From a bacterium (GTDB lineage: Bacteria > Verrucomicrobiota > Verrucomicrobiae > Limisphaerales > J093): a stretch of 8,214 bases of DNA. The stretch covers positions 1 to 8,214 of the forward strand of contig JAKCAB010000099.1 in assembly GCA_021839785.1 (NCBI GenBank), given 5' to 3'. The translations under genes and the position numbers were made by a program. The notes under the pieces were generated by a model. It saw only the letters and a list, made by a program, of their open reading frames with translations. It made no database searches and was not told the origin of the DNA. This document shows, one piece after another, positions 1 to 5,927 of this stretch (position 1 is its first letter; each line of letters opens with the position of its first letter).

Positions 1-448
1 GCGCGCGCTGCTCGCGGCCACTCACCCCTTGCTGCTGGTGCTGGCGGTGGATTTGCCCCGGATGAGCACCGCGTTTCTGCAAACGCTCGTCGGGCAGAGC
101 GACGCCGCGACGGGAGTCGTGCCACAGCGCGGCACCGAATTGGAACCGCTGGCCGCCATCTACCCCCGACGCTGCCATGCTGTCGCCTCGGCTTGTCTGG
201 CTCAGCGACGCTTCTCCGCGCGGGGCTTCGCTGAAATCTGCTTGCGCGAACACGCCGTCCGCGCTTGGCCCGTGGCGCCGACGGACGAGCCTTGCTTCGC
301 CAACTGCAACACCCTGGAAGAACTCGCGTGCGTCGCCGGCAGGTGTCGCCCGCCGCCGTCGCCGCGCCGTTCGGGTGTGTTTAACCTTGCGAGCCGCTCC
401 GGGCTCGCGAAAAAGAAGCCATGCGCATCTTGTTTTTCGCGCATCTGA
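1..448 (+). CDS. mobA: Molybdenum cofactor guanylyltransferase, C-terminal part (5' end outside window)
   Basis: MobA transfers GMP from GTP to Mo-molybdopterin in the cytoplasm, giving the guanine dinucleotide form of the cofactor. The frame is open from base 2, so the nucleotide-binding N-terminus (LAAGxSxRMG motif) lies upstream of the window. Seen here: a hydrophobic strand ending in VDLPR (Asp at 50-52), the family's metal-binding DxP position; a TGVVPQRG...EPLAAIYPRR block matching the usual vvP...qPLhAlY segment; and FANCNTLEEL near 299-325, the FxNxNTpedl signature that normally lies close to the C-terminus. About 40 further residues follow, rich in Pro, Arg, Ser and Cys, with no family resemblance, and they run 28 bases into moaD. 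This tail may reflect loss of an earlier stop. The position at the head of a Moco operon fits. MocA is the main alternative, but the downstream genes and NT motif favour MobA. Confidence 0.85.
   Translation, partial: RALLAATHPLLLVLAVDLPRMSTAFLQTLVGQSDAATGVVPQRGTELEPLAAIYPRRCHAVASACLAQRRFSARGFAEICLREHAVRAWPVAPTDEPCFANCNTLEELACVAGRCRPPPSPRRSGVFNLASRSGLAKKKPCASCFSRI
389..408 (+). other. Hairpin just upstream of moaD
   Basis: GCGAGCC (389-395) pairs perfectly with GGCTCGC (402-408) across a six-base loop. The stem ends 12 bases before the moaD ATG and is followed by an A-rich GAAAAAGAAG stretch, the only candidate ribosome binding site for moaD. It lacks a downstream T-run on the plus strand, so it does not look like an intrinsic terminator. 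It lies inside the odd C-terminal tail of mobA. A role in controlling moaD translation is conjecture. Confidence 0.35.
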
Positions 449-660
449 AAGACGCGGTGGGCCAGTCGGAGCTCGGGTTGGCGCTTGACGAAGCAGTCGA
501 TGCCGACGGGCTCTGGCAGCGACTCACGGCCGCGCGCCCGGCGCTGGGCCGCTTCCGCCGCTCGGTGCGCCTAGCCCGCAATTGCGAATACGTGGGGCCG
601 GGCGCCCGGTTTTCGGACACCGATGAAGTGGCCTTGATTCCGCCAGTGTCCGGTGGTTGA
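421..660 (+). CDS. moaD: Molybdopterin synthase small subunit (sulfur carrier)
   Basis: MoaD is the ubiquitin-fold sulfur carrier of molybdopterin synthase. Its C-terminal Gly-Gly is adenylated, then thiocarboxylated, and donates sulfur to cyclic pyranopterin monophosphate within the MoaD-MoaE complex. The product is 79 residues, the usual size of about 80. It starts MRILFFAHLKDAVG, typical of the first beta strand, and ends ALIPPVSGG with the double glycine at residues 78-79 exactly at the C-terminus. The ATG at 421 is preceded by an A/G-rich stretch and overlaps the tail of mobA. The stop codon is two bases before the moaE ATG, consistent with coupled translation of the two synthase subunits. 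The MoeB enzyme that activates MoaD is not in this window and must be encoded elsewhere. Confidence 0.95.
   Translation: MRILFFAHLKDAVGQSELGLALDEAVDADGLWQRLTAARPALGRFRRSVRLARNCEYVGPGARFSDTDEVALIPPVSGG
651..655 (+). promoter_or_regulatory. Ribosome binding site for moaE
   Basis: GGTGG lies seven bases before the ATG at 663, inside the last codons of moaD. It favours 663 as the moaE start over the in-frame TTG at 657, which would leave almost no room after this site. Confidence 0.5.
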
Positions 661-662
661 AC

Positions 663-1076
663 ATGCACCTGGAGGTCGAAATCACCACCCAGCCCATCGA
701 ACCGCGCCGTGCCACGCCGCCGGAACTTGCCGGTGCGTTGGGCGCGCTGGCAGAGTTCACCGGCGTGGTGCGAGGCGAGGAAGGCGGGCAGCCCATCCTG
801 GCGCTCGAATATGAGGCTTACACGCCGATGGCAGAAAAGGTCATGCGGGAAATCCTCGAAGACCTCCGCCAACGCCATCCTTGCGCATTGGTGCGCGTGG
901 TTCACCGCGTGGGCATCGTGCCGGTCGGCGAGACGGCCATCCACGTCGCCGCCGCCGCACCGCACCGGGCGGCCGCGCTGGCGCTGGTCACTGAATTCAT
1001 GGACCGCCTGAAGCAGGACGTGCCGATCTGGAAACGGCGTGTGTTGCGGGCGGGCGAAGTCGCTGCCGTGCGATGA
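663..1076 (+). CDS. moaE: Molybdopterin synthase catalytic subunit
   Basis: MoaE is the large subunit of molybdopterin synthase. It binds cyclic pyranopterin monophosphate and receives two sulfurs from MoaD thiocarboxylate. The protein has 137 residues, slightly shorter than the usual 140-150. Family blocks seen: EFTGVVRG (31-38), ALEYEAYTPMAEKVM (47-61), HRVGIVPVGE (81-90), a second His-Arg at 101-102, and the C-terminal DRLKQDVPIWKR. The lysines at 117 and 124 match the two catalytic lysines of the family (K119 and K126 in E. coli). I chose the ATG at 663, which has a good upstream ribosome binding site. The stop overlaps the moeA start as ATGA. Nothing suggests loss of function. Confidence 0.96.
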   Translation: MHLEVEITTQPIEPRRATPPELAGALGALAEFTGVVRGEEGGQPILALEYEAYTPMAEKVMREILEDLRQRHPCALVRVVHRVGIVPVGETAIHVAAAAPHRAAALALVTEFMDRLKQDVPIWKRRVLRAGEVAAVR

Positions 1077-2292
1077 ACACCATACCAAACCGTGCGGCGA
1101 CCGTGGACGAAGTGCTCGCGCTGGTCCGCACAGCCTGTGTGCCACTGGATCCCGAACGCGTGTCGCTGACCGAGGCGGCGGGCCGCGGGTTGGGCGAAAC
1201 GGTCACGGCACCGGAAGACCAGCCGCCTTTCGATCGTTCGTCGGTCGATGGCTACGCGGTGCGGATGGACGACGATTCCACCGGCTTTCACGTCGTCGAT
1301 TCCATCCGGGCCGGCCAATGGAAGCCACGGCAACTCCGGCTTGGACAGGCGGTGCAGATCGCCACGGGAGGCGCCCTGCCGGGCGAAGGGTTGCAGGTGA
1401 TGATGAAGGAAGACGTGCGCACGGAGGCGGGCGCCATCACGGTGCTGCGCCGCGACCGTGAGCGAAACATCCGGTTCCGCGGCGAAGACGCACGCGCCGG
1501 CGCCACGCTGATTTCTGAAGGCACGGTCCTCGGCCCCGGCGCCCTGGCGTGCTGGCCAGCGTGGGCCACGTGCGACCCAGCGTCACCCGCCGTCCGCGCG
1601 TGTTGCACCTGGTCACCGGCGACGAAATCGTGCCCCCGGAACAAGCGCCTCAACCGGGGCAAATTCGCGACTCGAACACGACGCTGGTGCGGGCGTGCCT
1701 CGCCCAGTGGGGCCTCACGCCGCAGCAACTCCGCTTGCCGGAAGACGCCGCGCAGGCGGAGTCCAGAATCCGGGATTCCCAGTCCGGCTGGGAGCACGCC
1801 GATCTGCTCCTCGTCTCCGGCGGCGCCAGCGTCGGCGAACACGATTTTACGCGCGAACTGCTGGAGCATCTCGGTTACGCCATCCAGGTGCGCCGCACCA
1901 CGACGCGGCCCGGCAAGCCGCTGATCTTCGCCACGCGCGACCGCGTCGTGGCCTTCGGATTGCCCGGCAATCCGCTCGCGCATTTCGTGTGTCTGAACCT
2001 TTACGTGCGCGCGGCCGTGGACGCGTTCCAAGGTCGGCCTGGCAAGGCCACATTCGCGCGGGCCGCGCTGGCCGCGGAGTTTCAGGCCGAGCCGAATGCG
2101 CGCGAAACGCTTTGGCCGGCGCGGCTGGAGTTGACCGAGAGTGGTCTCGAATTGACGCCGCTGCCGTGGCGGAGTTCCGGCGACCTCACACCGCTGGCCT
2201 CGGCCAACGCTTTGGTGCGCATCCCGTCCGGTTGTGACAAACTACCGCGCGGTGCGCTGGTCGAGTTTGTCGCCACCGCACTTCTCACATGA
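1073..2292 (+). pseudogene. moeA: Molybdopterin molybdenumtransferase, split by a one-base frameshift
   Basis: MoeA inserts molybdate into adenylated molybdopterin. The first part (1073 to about 1549, frame 2) contains PPFDRSSVDGYAVR with the conserved Asp at residue 59, ATGGALPGEG near 97-106 and the FRGEDARAG block with Glu138. Homology then moves to frame 1 from about 1552: LASVGHV, LVTGDEIVPPE, DSNTTLVRACLAQWG, LLLVSGGASVGEHDF, RPGKPLIFA, GLPGNPLAHFV and the C-terminal domain to the stop at 2292. One missing base near 1550 (GCG-TGCTGGCC, where GCGCTGCTGGCC would restore frame) explains everything. The repaired protein would have about 406 residues, the normal length. As written, translation from 1073 ends at 1924 after 283 residues. 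The downstream frame is closed by a stop at 1516-1518. The site is neither a homopolymer nor a recognisable slippery sequence, so true mutation and sequencing error are both open. The start overlaps the moaE stop (ATGA). Confidence 0.93.
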
Positions 2293-2771
2293 AGCGCAGA
2301 GCGCACAAAACGAGCCGGCCAGTCACGCGCGGGTTTTCGCATCTCGACGAACGTGGCGCGGCGCGCATGGTGAACGTCGGCGCGAAACCGGTTCAACAAC
2401 GGCGCGCAGTCTCGGCGGGCACGTTGGTCTGCCAACCGGCGACGGTGCGTGCGCTCCGCGCACAAGCCCTGCCCAAAGGCGACGTGCTCGCGGTCGCCCG
2501 CGTCGCGGCCATCCAGGCGGTCAAGCGAACGGCGGAGTTGGTTCCGCTCTGCCACCCGCTGCCGATCGAACACGTGGAGGTGTCGTTCCGCGTCCGTGAG
2601 AGCCGGGTCGAGATCACTTGCACCGTGGCGACGAGCGCGAAGACCGGCGTGGAGATGGAGGCCCTGACGGGCGTCAGCGTCGCAGCCCTGACGCTTTACG
2701 ACATGTGCAAGGCCGTGGACCAAACGATGCGGATCGAGGGCATTCACGTCATCGAAAAGGTCAAGCAATGA
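2289..2771 (+). CDS. moaC: Cyclic pyranopterin monophosphate synthase
   Basis: MoaC acts after MoaA, converting 3',8-cyclo-7,8-dihydro-GTP to cyclic pyranopterin monophosphate. The 160-residue product starts with SHLDERGAARMVNVGAK, equivalent to the LThxDexGxaxMVdVsxK opening of the family. KGDV has Lys63, PLCHPL has His89, GVEMEALTGVSVAALTLYDM holds GVEMEA at 120-125 and Asp138, and CKAVD has Lys141. These positions keep the spacing of the E. coli catalytic residues K51, H77, D128 and K131. Two small departures: the normal ARIAGI reads ARVAAI, and the protein ends KVKQ instead of the common K.GGKSG tail. There is no clear ribosome binding site, but the ATG overlaps the moeA stop as ATGA, so translation is probably coupled. 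A frameshift in moeA could therefore lower moaC expression. Confidence 0.95.
   Translation: MKRRAHKTSRPVTRGFSHLDERGAARMVNVGAKPVQQRRAVSAGTLVCQPATVRALRAQALPKGDVLAVARVAAIQAVKRTAELVPLCHPLPIEHVEVSFRVRESRVEITCTVATSAKTGVEMEALTGVSVAALTLYDMCKAVDQTMRIEGIHVIEKVKQ
2755..2760 (+). promoter_or_regulatory. Ribosome binding site for mog
   Basis: AAAAGG ends seven bases before the ATG at 2768, inside the last codons of moaC. It decides the start: the same frame is open further upstream, from 2618, but only the sequence from 2768 matches the family N-terminus. Confidence 0.55.
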
Positions 2772-3277
2772 GAATCGGCCGGGTCACCGTCAGCGATCGC
2801 GCCAGCGCCGGCGTTTACGAAGACCGCAGCGGGCCGGTGATCGAACGGCTGTTGCGCGCGACCCTCGGGCCGGACGCGGTGTTCGAGGCGGCGGTGATTC
2901 CCGATGAAGTGGCGACCATCGCCGGGACGTTGCGCCGCCTGGCCGACGAGCGGCGATGCGACTTGATCGTGACCACCGGCGGGACCGGCATCGCCCCCCG
3001 CGACGTGACGCCGGAAGCCACGCGGGCGGTCCTGGAAAAGGAGCTGCCCGGCTTCGGCGAAATCATGCGAGCGCACTCGTTCGCGAAAGTCCGCACGGCG
3101 ATTTTGTCGCGAGCCACCGCCGGCACGCGCGGCACGTCGTTGATCGTGAATCTGCCCGGCAAGCCGAGCGCGGTGGCCGAGTGCCTTGCCATCCTCGCGG
3201 ACGCCATCCTCGAAGCCGTGGCCCACCTGCGCGGCGAAGACCCGCACACGCGGAATCGAAACCCAAATTCCGAATGA
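2768..3277 (+). CDS. mog: Molybdopterin adenylyltransferase, MogA/MoaB family
   Basis: Family members bind molybdopterin; Mog activates it with ATP as adenylyl-molybdopterin for MoeA. The 169-residue protein begins MRIGRVTVSDRASAGVYEDRSGP, the standard opening. IPDEVATI follows at 44-51, then TTGGTGIAPRDVTPEAT (69-85), with GGTG at 71-74 and Asp79 in the binding loop, GFGEIMRAHSF at 95-104, LSRATAGTRG at 113-122 and LIVNLPGKPSAVAE at 125-138. The core is complete. The start overlaps the moaC stop as ATGA. The last residues, roughly TRNRNPNSE, are encoded by the left arm of the foldback repeat, which has apparently replaced the original 3' end. The fold core ends earlier, so function is probably unaffected. 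Mog and MoaB are hard to separate by sequence alone; MoaB-type proteins have a similar length. Confidence 0.92.
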   Translation: MRIGRVTVSDRASAGVYEDRSGPVIERLLRATLGPDAVFEAAVIPDEVATIAGTLRRLADERRCDLIVTTGGTGIAPRDVTPEATRAVLEKELPGFGEIMRAHSFAKVRTAILSRATAGTRGTSLIVNLPGKPSAVAECLAILADAILEAVAHLRGEDPHTRNRNPNSE

Positions 3278-3396
3278 CGAAAGCCGAAGGAAGTTCGAAC
3301 TCCGAATTCCGAACCTGGCGCGCCGGCCAATTGCCGCGCCTCTGGGCTTCGGACTGCTTTCGAATTTCGATTCTCGGTTTTCGGTTTTCGACCTGA
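3253..3396. repeat. Foldback repeat between mog and moaA
   Basis: The 122-base mog-moaA gap and the end of mog contain a structured element less GC-rich than its surroundings. The left arm (about 3253-3313) repeats CGAA-type words; ATTCCGAA occurs at 3267-3274 and again at 3306-3313. The right arm (about 3348-3396) carries the complementary TTCG-type words, including tandem CGGTTTTCG units. The centre pairs well: CCGAA (3309-3313) with TTCGG (3348-3352), and GGCGCG (3317-3322) with CGCGCC (3335-3340). Translated, it gives the SEFGFR-like peptides I associate with interspersed short repeats in Verrucomicrobia and Planctomycetes; this association is from memory. No transposase is encoded. It abuts the moaA ATG and leaves no clear ribosome binding site there. 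Confidence 0.65.
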
Positions 3397-3399
3397 ATC

Positions 3400-4374
3400 A
3401 TGGATGCTTTCGGCCGCATCGTTGACTACCTGCGCATCTCGGTCACCGACCGATGCAACGAGCGTTGCCTCTATTGCATGCCCGAAGGCTATCACGGCTG
3501 GGAGCAACGGCCCGATCACTTGACCGCCGGGGAGATCGTGCGCGTCGTGCGCGTGGCCACCGGCATGGGCTTTCGCAAATTCCGCCTGACCGGGGGCGAG
3601 CCGCTGGTCCGGCACGATCTTCCGGATCTGGTGCGGGCGATCGCCGCGCTGCCCGGCGTGGAGGGCATCGCGCTTTCGACCAATGGCACGCAACTCGCCC
3701 GGCTCGCCGCGCCGCTGCGCGCCGCGGGACTGCGCACCGTAAACGTGAGCCTCGACGCGTTGGATTCCGAAACTTACCGGCGGATCACCGGCGGCAACGT
3801 GAGTTCCGTGCTCGCGGGCATCGCCGCCGCCGGAGCTGCCGGTTTTGAGCGGGTCAAGTTGAATTGTGTGTTGATGCGCGGCGTGAATGAGCACGAAATC
3901 TGGCCGCTGGTCCGGTTCGCGGCCAGCCAGGACCTGCCGCTCCGGTTGATCGAGATGATGCCCGTGACGACCACCGAAGTCCTCACGGAGCGAAATTTCT
4001 ACCCCATCGGCGAGGCCATGCGGCTGCTGGCGCAACACGACGAGTTGATCGCCCAACCCGCCAATCCGGTTGGCTGGGGACCGGCCACGTATTACCGGCT
4101 GCGCCGCACCGGCGCGCTGGTGGGCTTCATCGGCGCCGTGACGAACCTGCATTTCTGCGACGCGTGCAACAAAATGCGGCTCACGGCTGACGGCAAAATC
4201 CGGCCCTGCCTCGGCAATCACGGCGAACTGGACCTCCGTGCCACGTTGCGGGCCACGACTTCGGACAACGCGGTCCGCGAGGTGTTTGCCGCCGCGCTCG
4301 GCCGCAAACCGCGCGAACACGACTTTCGCGCGCAGTACCGGCCGCGCCGTCCCATGACGGCGATCGGCGGGTAA
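3400..4374 (+). CDS. moaA: GTP 3',8-cyclase (radical SAM)
   Basis: MoaA is the radical SAM enzyme that starts Moco synthesis, cyclising GTP to 3',8-cyclo-7,8-dihydro-GTP. The 324-residue product has the usual length. The N-terminal SAM cluster motif CNERCLYC gives Cys19, Cys23 and Cys26. GGEP, the SAM-binding motif, is at 65-68 and LSTNGT at 92-97. The second, GTP-binding [4Fe-4S] cluster uses Cys253 and Cys256 (FCDACNKMRLT) and Cys270 (IRPCLG). The chain ends MTAIGG, the double-glycine C-terminus that reaches into the active site in this family. All key residues are present. The ATG at 3400 has no obvious ribosome binding site because the foldback repeat runs up to it. Whether moaA is read through from mog or from a promoter inside the repeat cannot be told. 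Confidence 0.97.
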   Translation: MDAFGRIVDYLRISVTDRCNERCLYCMPEGYHGWEQRPDHLTAGEIVRVVRVATGMGFRKFRLTGGEPLVRHDLPDLVRAIAALPGVEGIALSTNGTQLARLAAPLRAAGLRTVNVSLDALDSETYRRITGGNVSSVLAGIAAAGAAGFERVKLNCVLMRGVNEHEIWPLVRFAASQDLPLRLIEMMPVTTTEVLTERNFYPIGEAMRLLAQHDELIAQPANPVGWGPATYYRLRRTGALVGFIGAVTNLHFCDACNKMRLTADGKIRPCLGNHGELDLRATLRATTSDNAVREVFAAALGRKPREHDFRAQYRPRRPMTAIGG

Positions 4375-4411
4375 CCCCGCCGGCCTGGATTGAACCCGCG
4401 CCCCAAAACCC

Positions 4412-4432
4412 GCCGCGCCTTCGGCGCGCGGC
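4412..4432. terminator. GC-rich hairpin between convergent genes
   Basis: CGCGCC (4414-4419) pairs with GGCGCG (4423-4428) around the triloop TTC, and the stem extends by two pairs past one bulged base. It sits in the 67-base gap between the end of moaA and the end of the minus-strand mocA remnant, where a bidirectional transcription stop is expected. There is no clear T-run on either side, so intrinsic termination is likely but not shown. Confidence 0.5.
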
Positions 4433-4441
4433 CGTCCCCGC

Positions 4442-4781
4442 TCAGCTCATTTCCCGTTCCCGTTCGTAGTCGGCCGGCGTGTCGAGGTCATCCAAGATGG
4501 ATGAGTCTGTGCTCGCCACTTCTTCGATGTCGTTAGGATGGGCGCGGAGCAAGCCGCGCAGGCCTTCGGCGTCGAAGCGGGTCAAAATCTCCTCCCGATA
4601 GCCGGCGGAAATCAAAACGGGGTGTCCCCGCCGGCCTTCCCAAACCGGCACGAGAATGCCGCGGCGACTCAGCCTCCACGCCGAGATCAACCGGCCAATC
4701 GCCTCCGAAGAGACTGAAGGTTGATCGCCGAGCACTACCAAAAAGGCGGCGCATTGGTCCGGCAGCGCACGCAGTCCGCCG
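4442..4781 (-). pseudogene. mocA: MocA-like cytidylyltransferase remnant, C-terminal half only
   Basis: MocA transfers CMP to Mo-molybdopterin for xanthine-dehydrogenase-type enzymes. Only the second half is present, about 112 residues. It begins near GGLRALPDQ, continues with AAFLVVLGDQPSVSSEAIGR (GDQP is the metal-binding motif), WEGRRGHPVLI and GLRGLLRAHP, and ends with DLDTPADYERE before the stop at 4442. These match the family's SLraGL...GDQP...GrrGHPvL...DiDtpeDy order. The N-terminal nucleotide-binding LAAGxSxRMG motif is missing from every frame nearby. Upstream, the same frame stays open to 5377, but that stretch lies out of frame over the large-subunit remnant and has no family resemblance. 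The gene has therefore lost its 5' half in a deletion whose junction lies near 4765-4785. It cannot make an active enzyme. Confidence 0.85.
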
Positions 4782-5490
4782 GCAAACGGAAGGCGCGCAT
4801 CAATTCCTGGCGGTAGCCAAAAGGATTTTGCGTCCCCGCCCACACCGTTAGGCAGCCATCCTCCCATTCGGCGACCGCCACGCGCGGTTCCATCGGCGCG
4901 TGCTGCACGTACGGCACATGATAAGTGGCACGCAACGTTTTCGCGGCCTGGGCCAGTTCTTCGGCGAACGGATTCTTGGGCACGCCACCGCGCGCGTGCT
5001 CGCGCAAATACGCGTACAATTCGCGGCTTGAAGGCTGCGGCGCAGAAGCCCAGACCGCCGTCTTGGCGATGGCCTCGAGTGCCTGGCGCGCTTGGTGCGA
5101 GGTCGGCGCCGTGACGCCGACGAAGCCGCCGTCGCGCACCACGGTGACACCGGGCATCGCCTTCGCGGGCGTGAGGTCGATGGACGCGAGCGTGGCGCCA
5201 AACGCAGGCGGGCGCAACACCTTGCCGTGGACCATGCCGGGGCGGCGGATATCCGCGGGGTACAGATGCGCGCCGGTTACGATGTCCCGCCGGTTGGGTC
5301 GCAGCAACGGATGGCCCATCACCTGCCACTCCTTGACCGGCATGAGCGTGACCCCCTCGGGGATGGCCTGGGCGCAACGCTCGGAAAGTCCTTCGCTCGC
5401 CCCGAGGTCAGCGTAGCTCAGTTTCCGGCCGGTTGGCGGATGGGAGATTACTCCGTCGTGGATCTCGACCGAGTCGGGTTGGATCCGGCA
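4735..5490 (-). pseudogene. Molybdenum hydroxylase large (Moco-binding) subunit, internal fragment
   Basis: This resembles the Moco-binding subunit of xanthine-dehydrogenase-family enzymes, closest in my judgement to the isoquinoline oxidoreductase/nicotinate dehydrogenase type. The readable part begins near 5475 with VEIHDGVI and TGRKLSYADL, followed by EWQVMGHPLLR, DIVTGAHLYPADIRRPGMVHGK, LRPPAFGATLASID, MPGVTVVRDGGFVGV, YVQHAPMEPRVAVAEW and VWAGTQNPFGYRQELMRAF. It stops resembling the family around LPADCVR (near 4766) and meets a stop at 4735-4737. That is roughly 230 residues of a protein usually near 700-750. The N-terminal region and the later domains, including the GSGYGGK segment and the active-site Glu region, are gone. 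There is no start codon at the left end of the homology; the first ATG (5343) lies inside it, and the frame is closed by a stop at 5521-5523. It is a remnant between two deletions. Confidence 0.87.
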
Positions 5491-5842
5491 CCCGCCGCAG
5501 CAACGCCACGGTGGCCAGGATCATCCCGGGGGTGCAGTAACCGCATTGAAAGCCGCCCTCGGCCAGAAACGCCTCTTGGACGGGATGGAGGCGCCCGTCC
5601 GCGGCCAGGCCTTCGATCGTCGTGATCGCGCGGCCGTCCGCCTCGCTGATCGGCGTCTGGCACGACATGACGGTGTTGCCGTCGAGGAGCGCGGTGCAGG
5701 CGGCGCACTGGCCTTCGCCGCAGCCGAACTTGGTGCCGGTGAGGCCGAGGTCTTCCCGCAATACCTCCAGCAAAGGACGGTCGGGCTCGGTGTTCACGCT
5801 CCGGCGTTGGCCGTTGACGGTGAGAACAAACTCGCGGTTCAT
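5408..5842 (-). pseudogene. Molybdenum hydroxylase [2Fe-2S] subunit, C-terminus lost
   Basis: This is the small electron-transfer subunit of a xanthine-dehydrogenase-type enzyme, normally 150-160 residues with two [2Fe-2S] clusters. From the ATG at 5842 it begins MNREFVLTVNGQ. The plant-ferredoxin-type cluster is complete: GCGEGQCAAC and the following MSC give Cys41, Cys46, Cys49 and Cys61. The second cluster has only its first pair, Cys100 and Cys103 in QCGYCTPGMIL. After VPDPTR (about residue 123) homology ends, and the expected GNxCRCTGY segment with the second cysteine pair is missing. The frame then runs through unrelated sequence overlapping the large-subunit remnant to a stop at 5408. 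The start is supported by AGGA six bases upstream (minus strand, 5849-5852). The frame is also open upstream to 5935, but those residues do not match the family. The second cluster cannot form. Confidence 0.88.
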
Positions 5843-5927
5843 GGCATGTCCTGTGACGACGCAGACTTCTGGCGACCGGCCGAATGGGTACTCCGCGAAC
5901 ATTAGAGACGCCAGCCAAGATGCAAGG

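Noticed and set aside
1540..1560. Programmed ribosomal frameshifting in moeA
   Set aside because: No slippery heptamer or evident downstream stimulatory structure, and MoeA is not known to use frameshifting.
1549..2292. The second moeA part as an independent gene starting at GTG 1549
   Set aside because: The sequence from 1549 continues MoeA homology in mid-domain with no ribosome binding site or domain boundary at that point; a one-base loss is simpler.
3253..3396. A CRISPR array
   Set aside because: The repeats are short, imperfect and inverted, with no regular spacers and no cas genes.
3278..3399. A molybdenum-cofactor riboswitch upstream of moaA
   Set aside because: The gap is filled by the CCGAA/TTCGG foldback repeat, whose simple repeated words do not match what I know of the Moco RNA motif.
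2815..4320. A 501-codon minus-strand open frame opposite mog and moaA
   Set aside because: Shadow of GC-rich coding DNA; the plus-strand mog and moaA in the same place have complete family motifs.
4442..5377. A 311-codon minus-strand open frame that could be taken as one fusion protein
   Set aside because: Only its last 112 or so codons match a family (MocA). The rest lies out of frame over the large-subunit remnant and has the Arg/Gly/His-rich composition of a shadow frame.
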